DNA from: JABDGM01 sp046349975
GTDB lineage: Bacteria; Planctomycetota; Planctomycetia; Pirellulales; Lacipirellulaceae
Assembly: GCA_046349975.1 (NCBI GenBank)
Contig: JAXMBH010000006.1
Coordinates: forward strand, 186,001-250,000
Length of the DNA: 64,000 nt
Direction of reading: 5' to 3'
The position numbers were made by a program, and so were the translations under genes. Shown piece after piece: positions 63,755 through 64,000 of the stretch (position 1 is the stretch's first letter; the number at the start of each line of letters is the position of its first letter). The notes below the pieces were generated by a model that did no database searches, was not told the origin of the DNA, and saw nothing but the letters and a program-made list of their open reading frames with translations.

Positions 63755-64000
63755 CAAAGTCGGCCCAGGCCGGCGCCCCATATATCTTGGCAACCAGGGT
63801 GCCTTACCTAACAGTGCTGCCCAGCTTCCCGCCGTGTAGTGGAAACCAAGCGACATTCGAGGTCCTGCTCACTCGTTCGGGTCCTTACGTTGACCACCGG
63901 ACCGCCCTGTTGCTAACGTGGAACTTTGCTCCAACACCTGCTTATGCAGTAAGCGCAACTTTTCTGCCAGAGACTACGGGTGTCACACTGGTCTGAACCA
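63755..64000. other. End of window, no supported gene
   Basis: About 245 bases with no convincing gene or repeat. Confidence 0.4.

Noticed and set aside
63787..63996. 69-residue frame at the window end
   Set aside because: Starts with TTG, no ribosome site and no recognisable pattern.

Overview
The window looks like part of a planctomycete chromosome, most likely from the Pirellulales. The signs are a GC-rich sequence, a DUF1559 pseudopilin followed by small lipoproteins, several PEP-CTERM proteins (two other exported proteins carry dockerin-like repeats), an exported Gly/Asn-rich protein, a PilM gene next to two unusual membrane proteins and a very long secretin, a signal peptidase with a huge insertion, and lipid A genes. 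No rRNA, CRISPR array, prophage or insertion sequence was seen. All assignments come from reading the sequence; no database search was run.

1-8301 (+) is the most striking region. It is a tightly packed operon encoding an apparently complete membrane-linked ubiquitin-like conjugation system: an E1-like ThiF protein, a JAB/JAMM isopeptidase, a membrane FHA protein, zinc-ribbon membrane proteins, a RING-like membrane protein, a RING-membrane-trypsin fusion, an E2-like UBC protein and a DUF2752 protein. A truncated reading frame at 1-66 could be the tail of the ubiquitin-like modifier, because it has a strand-like end and a Gly-Gly-Gly run.

8351-20590 holds a hybrid CHASE/PAS histidine kinase, tRNA-Gly(CCC), an outer-membrane barrel candidate, a C25-type (gingipain-like) protease, a PEP-CTERM protein, a receiver-like protein, hemB and a sigma-54 activator. 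21065-29389 holds lpxD-lpxI with a membrane phosphatase/nuclease-family gene, a glycine-rich exported protein, a PhoD-type phosphatase, an exported helical-repeat protein and lptB. 29492-35825 (-) holds lepB, plsC, cmk and a GH38-like protein with two compensating frameshifts.

36301-47046 (+) is a type IV pilus/type II secretion-like operon: a PilM-PilN-like fusion, two single-pass periplasmic proteins and a 1316-residue secretin that starts with TTG. It is followed by a terminator, a VapBC-like toxin-antitoxin pair and a DUF423 gene.

48218-62925 looks like a polysaccharide/sugar-use locus. A GntR/LacI-hybrid regulator diverges from two paralogous PEP-CTERM proteins, a DUF1559 protein, two lipoproteins, a GH99-like dockerin protein and a nucleoside-symporter-type MFS transporter. 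Beyond these are an acetyl-xylan-esterase-like hydrolase, a GH127-like arabinofuranosidase and a Gfo/Idh/MocA oxidoreductase broken by one frameshift. A sigma-70-like promoter overlapped by an inverted repeat lies between the regulator and the first PEP-CTERM gene. Several palindromic intergenic repeats, including a REPIN-like pair, lie between genes.
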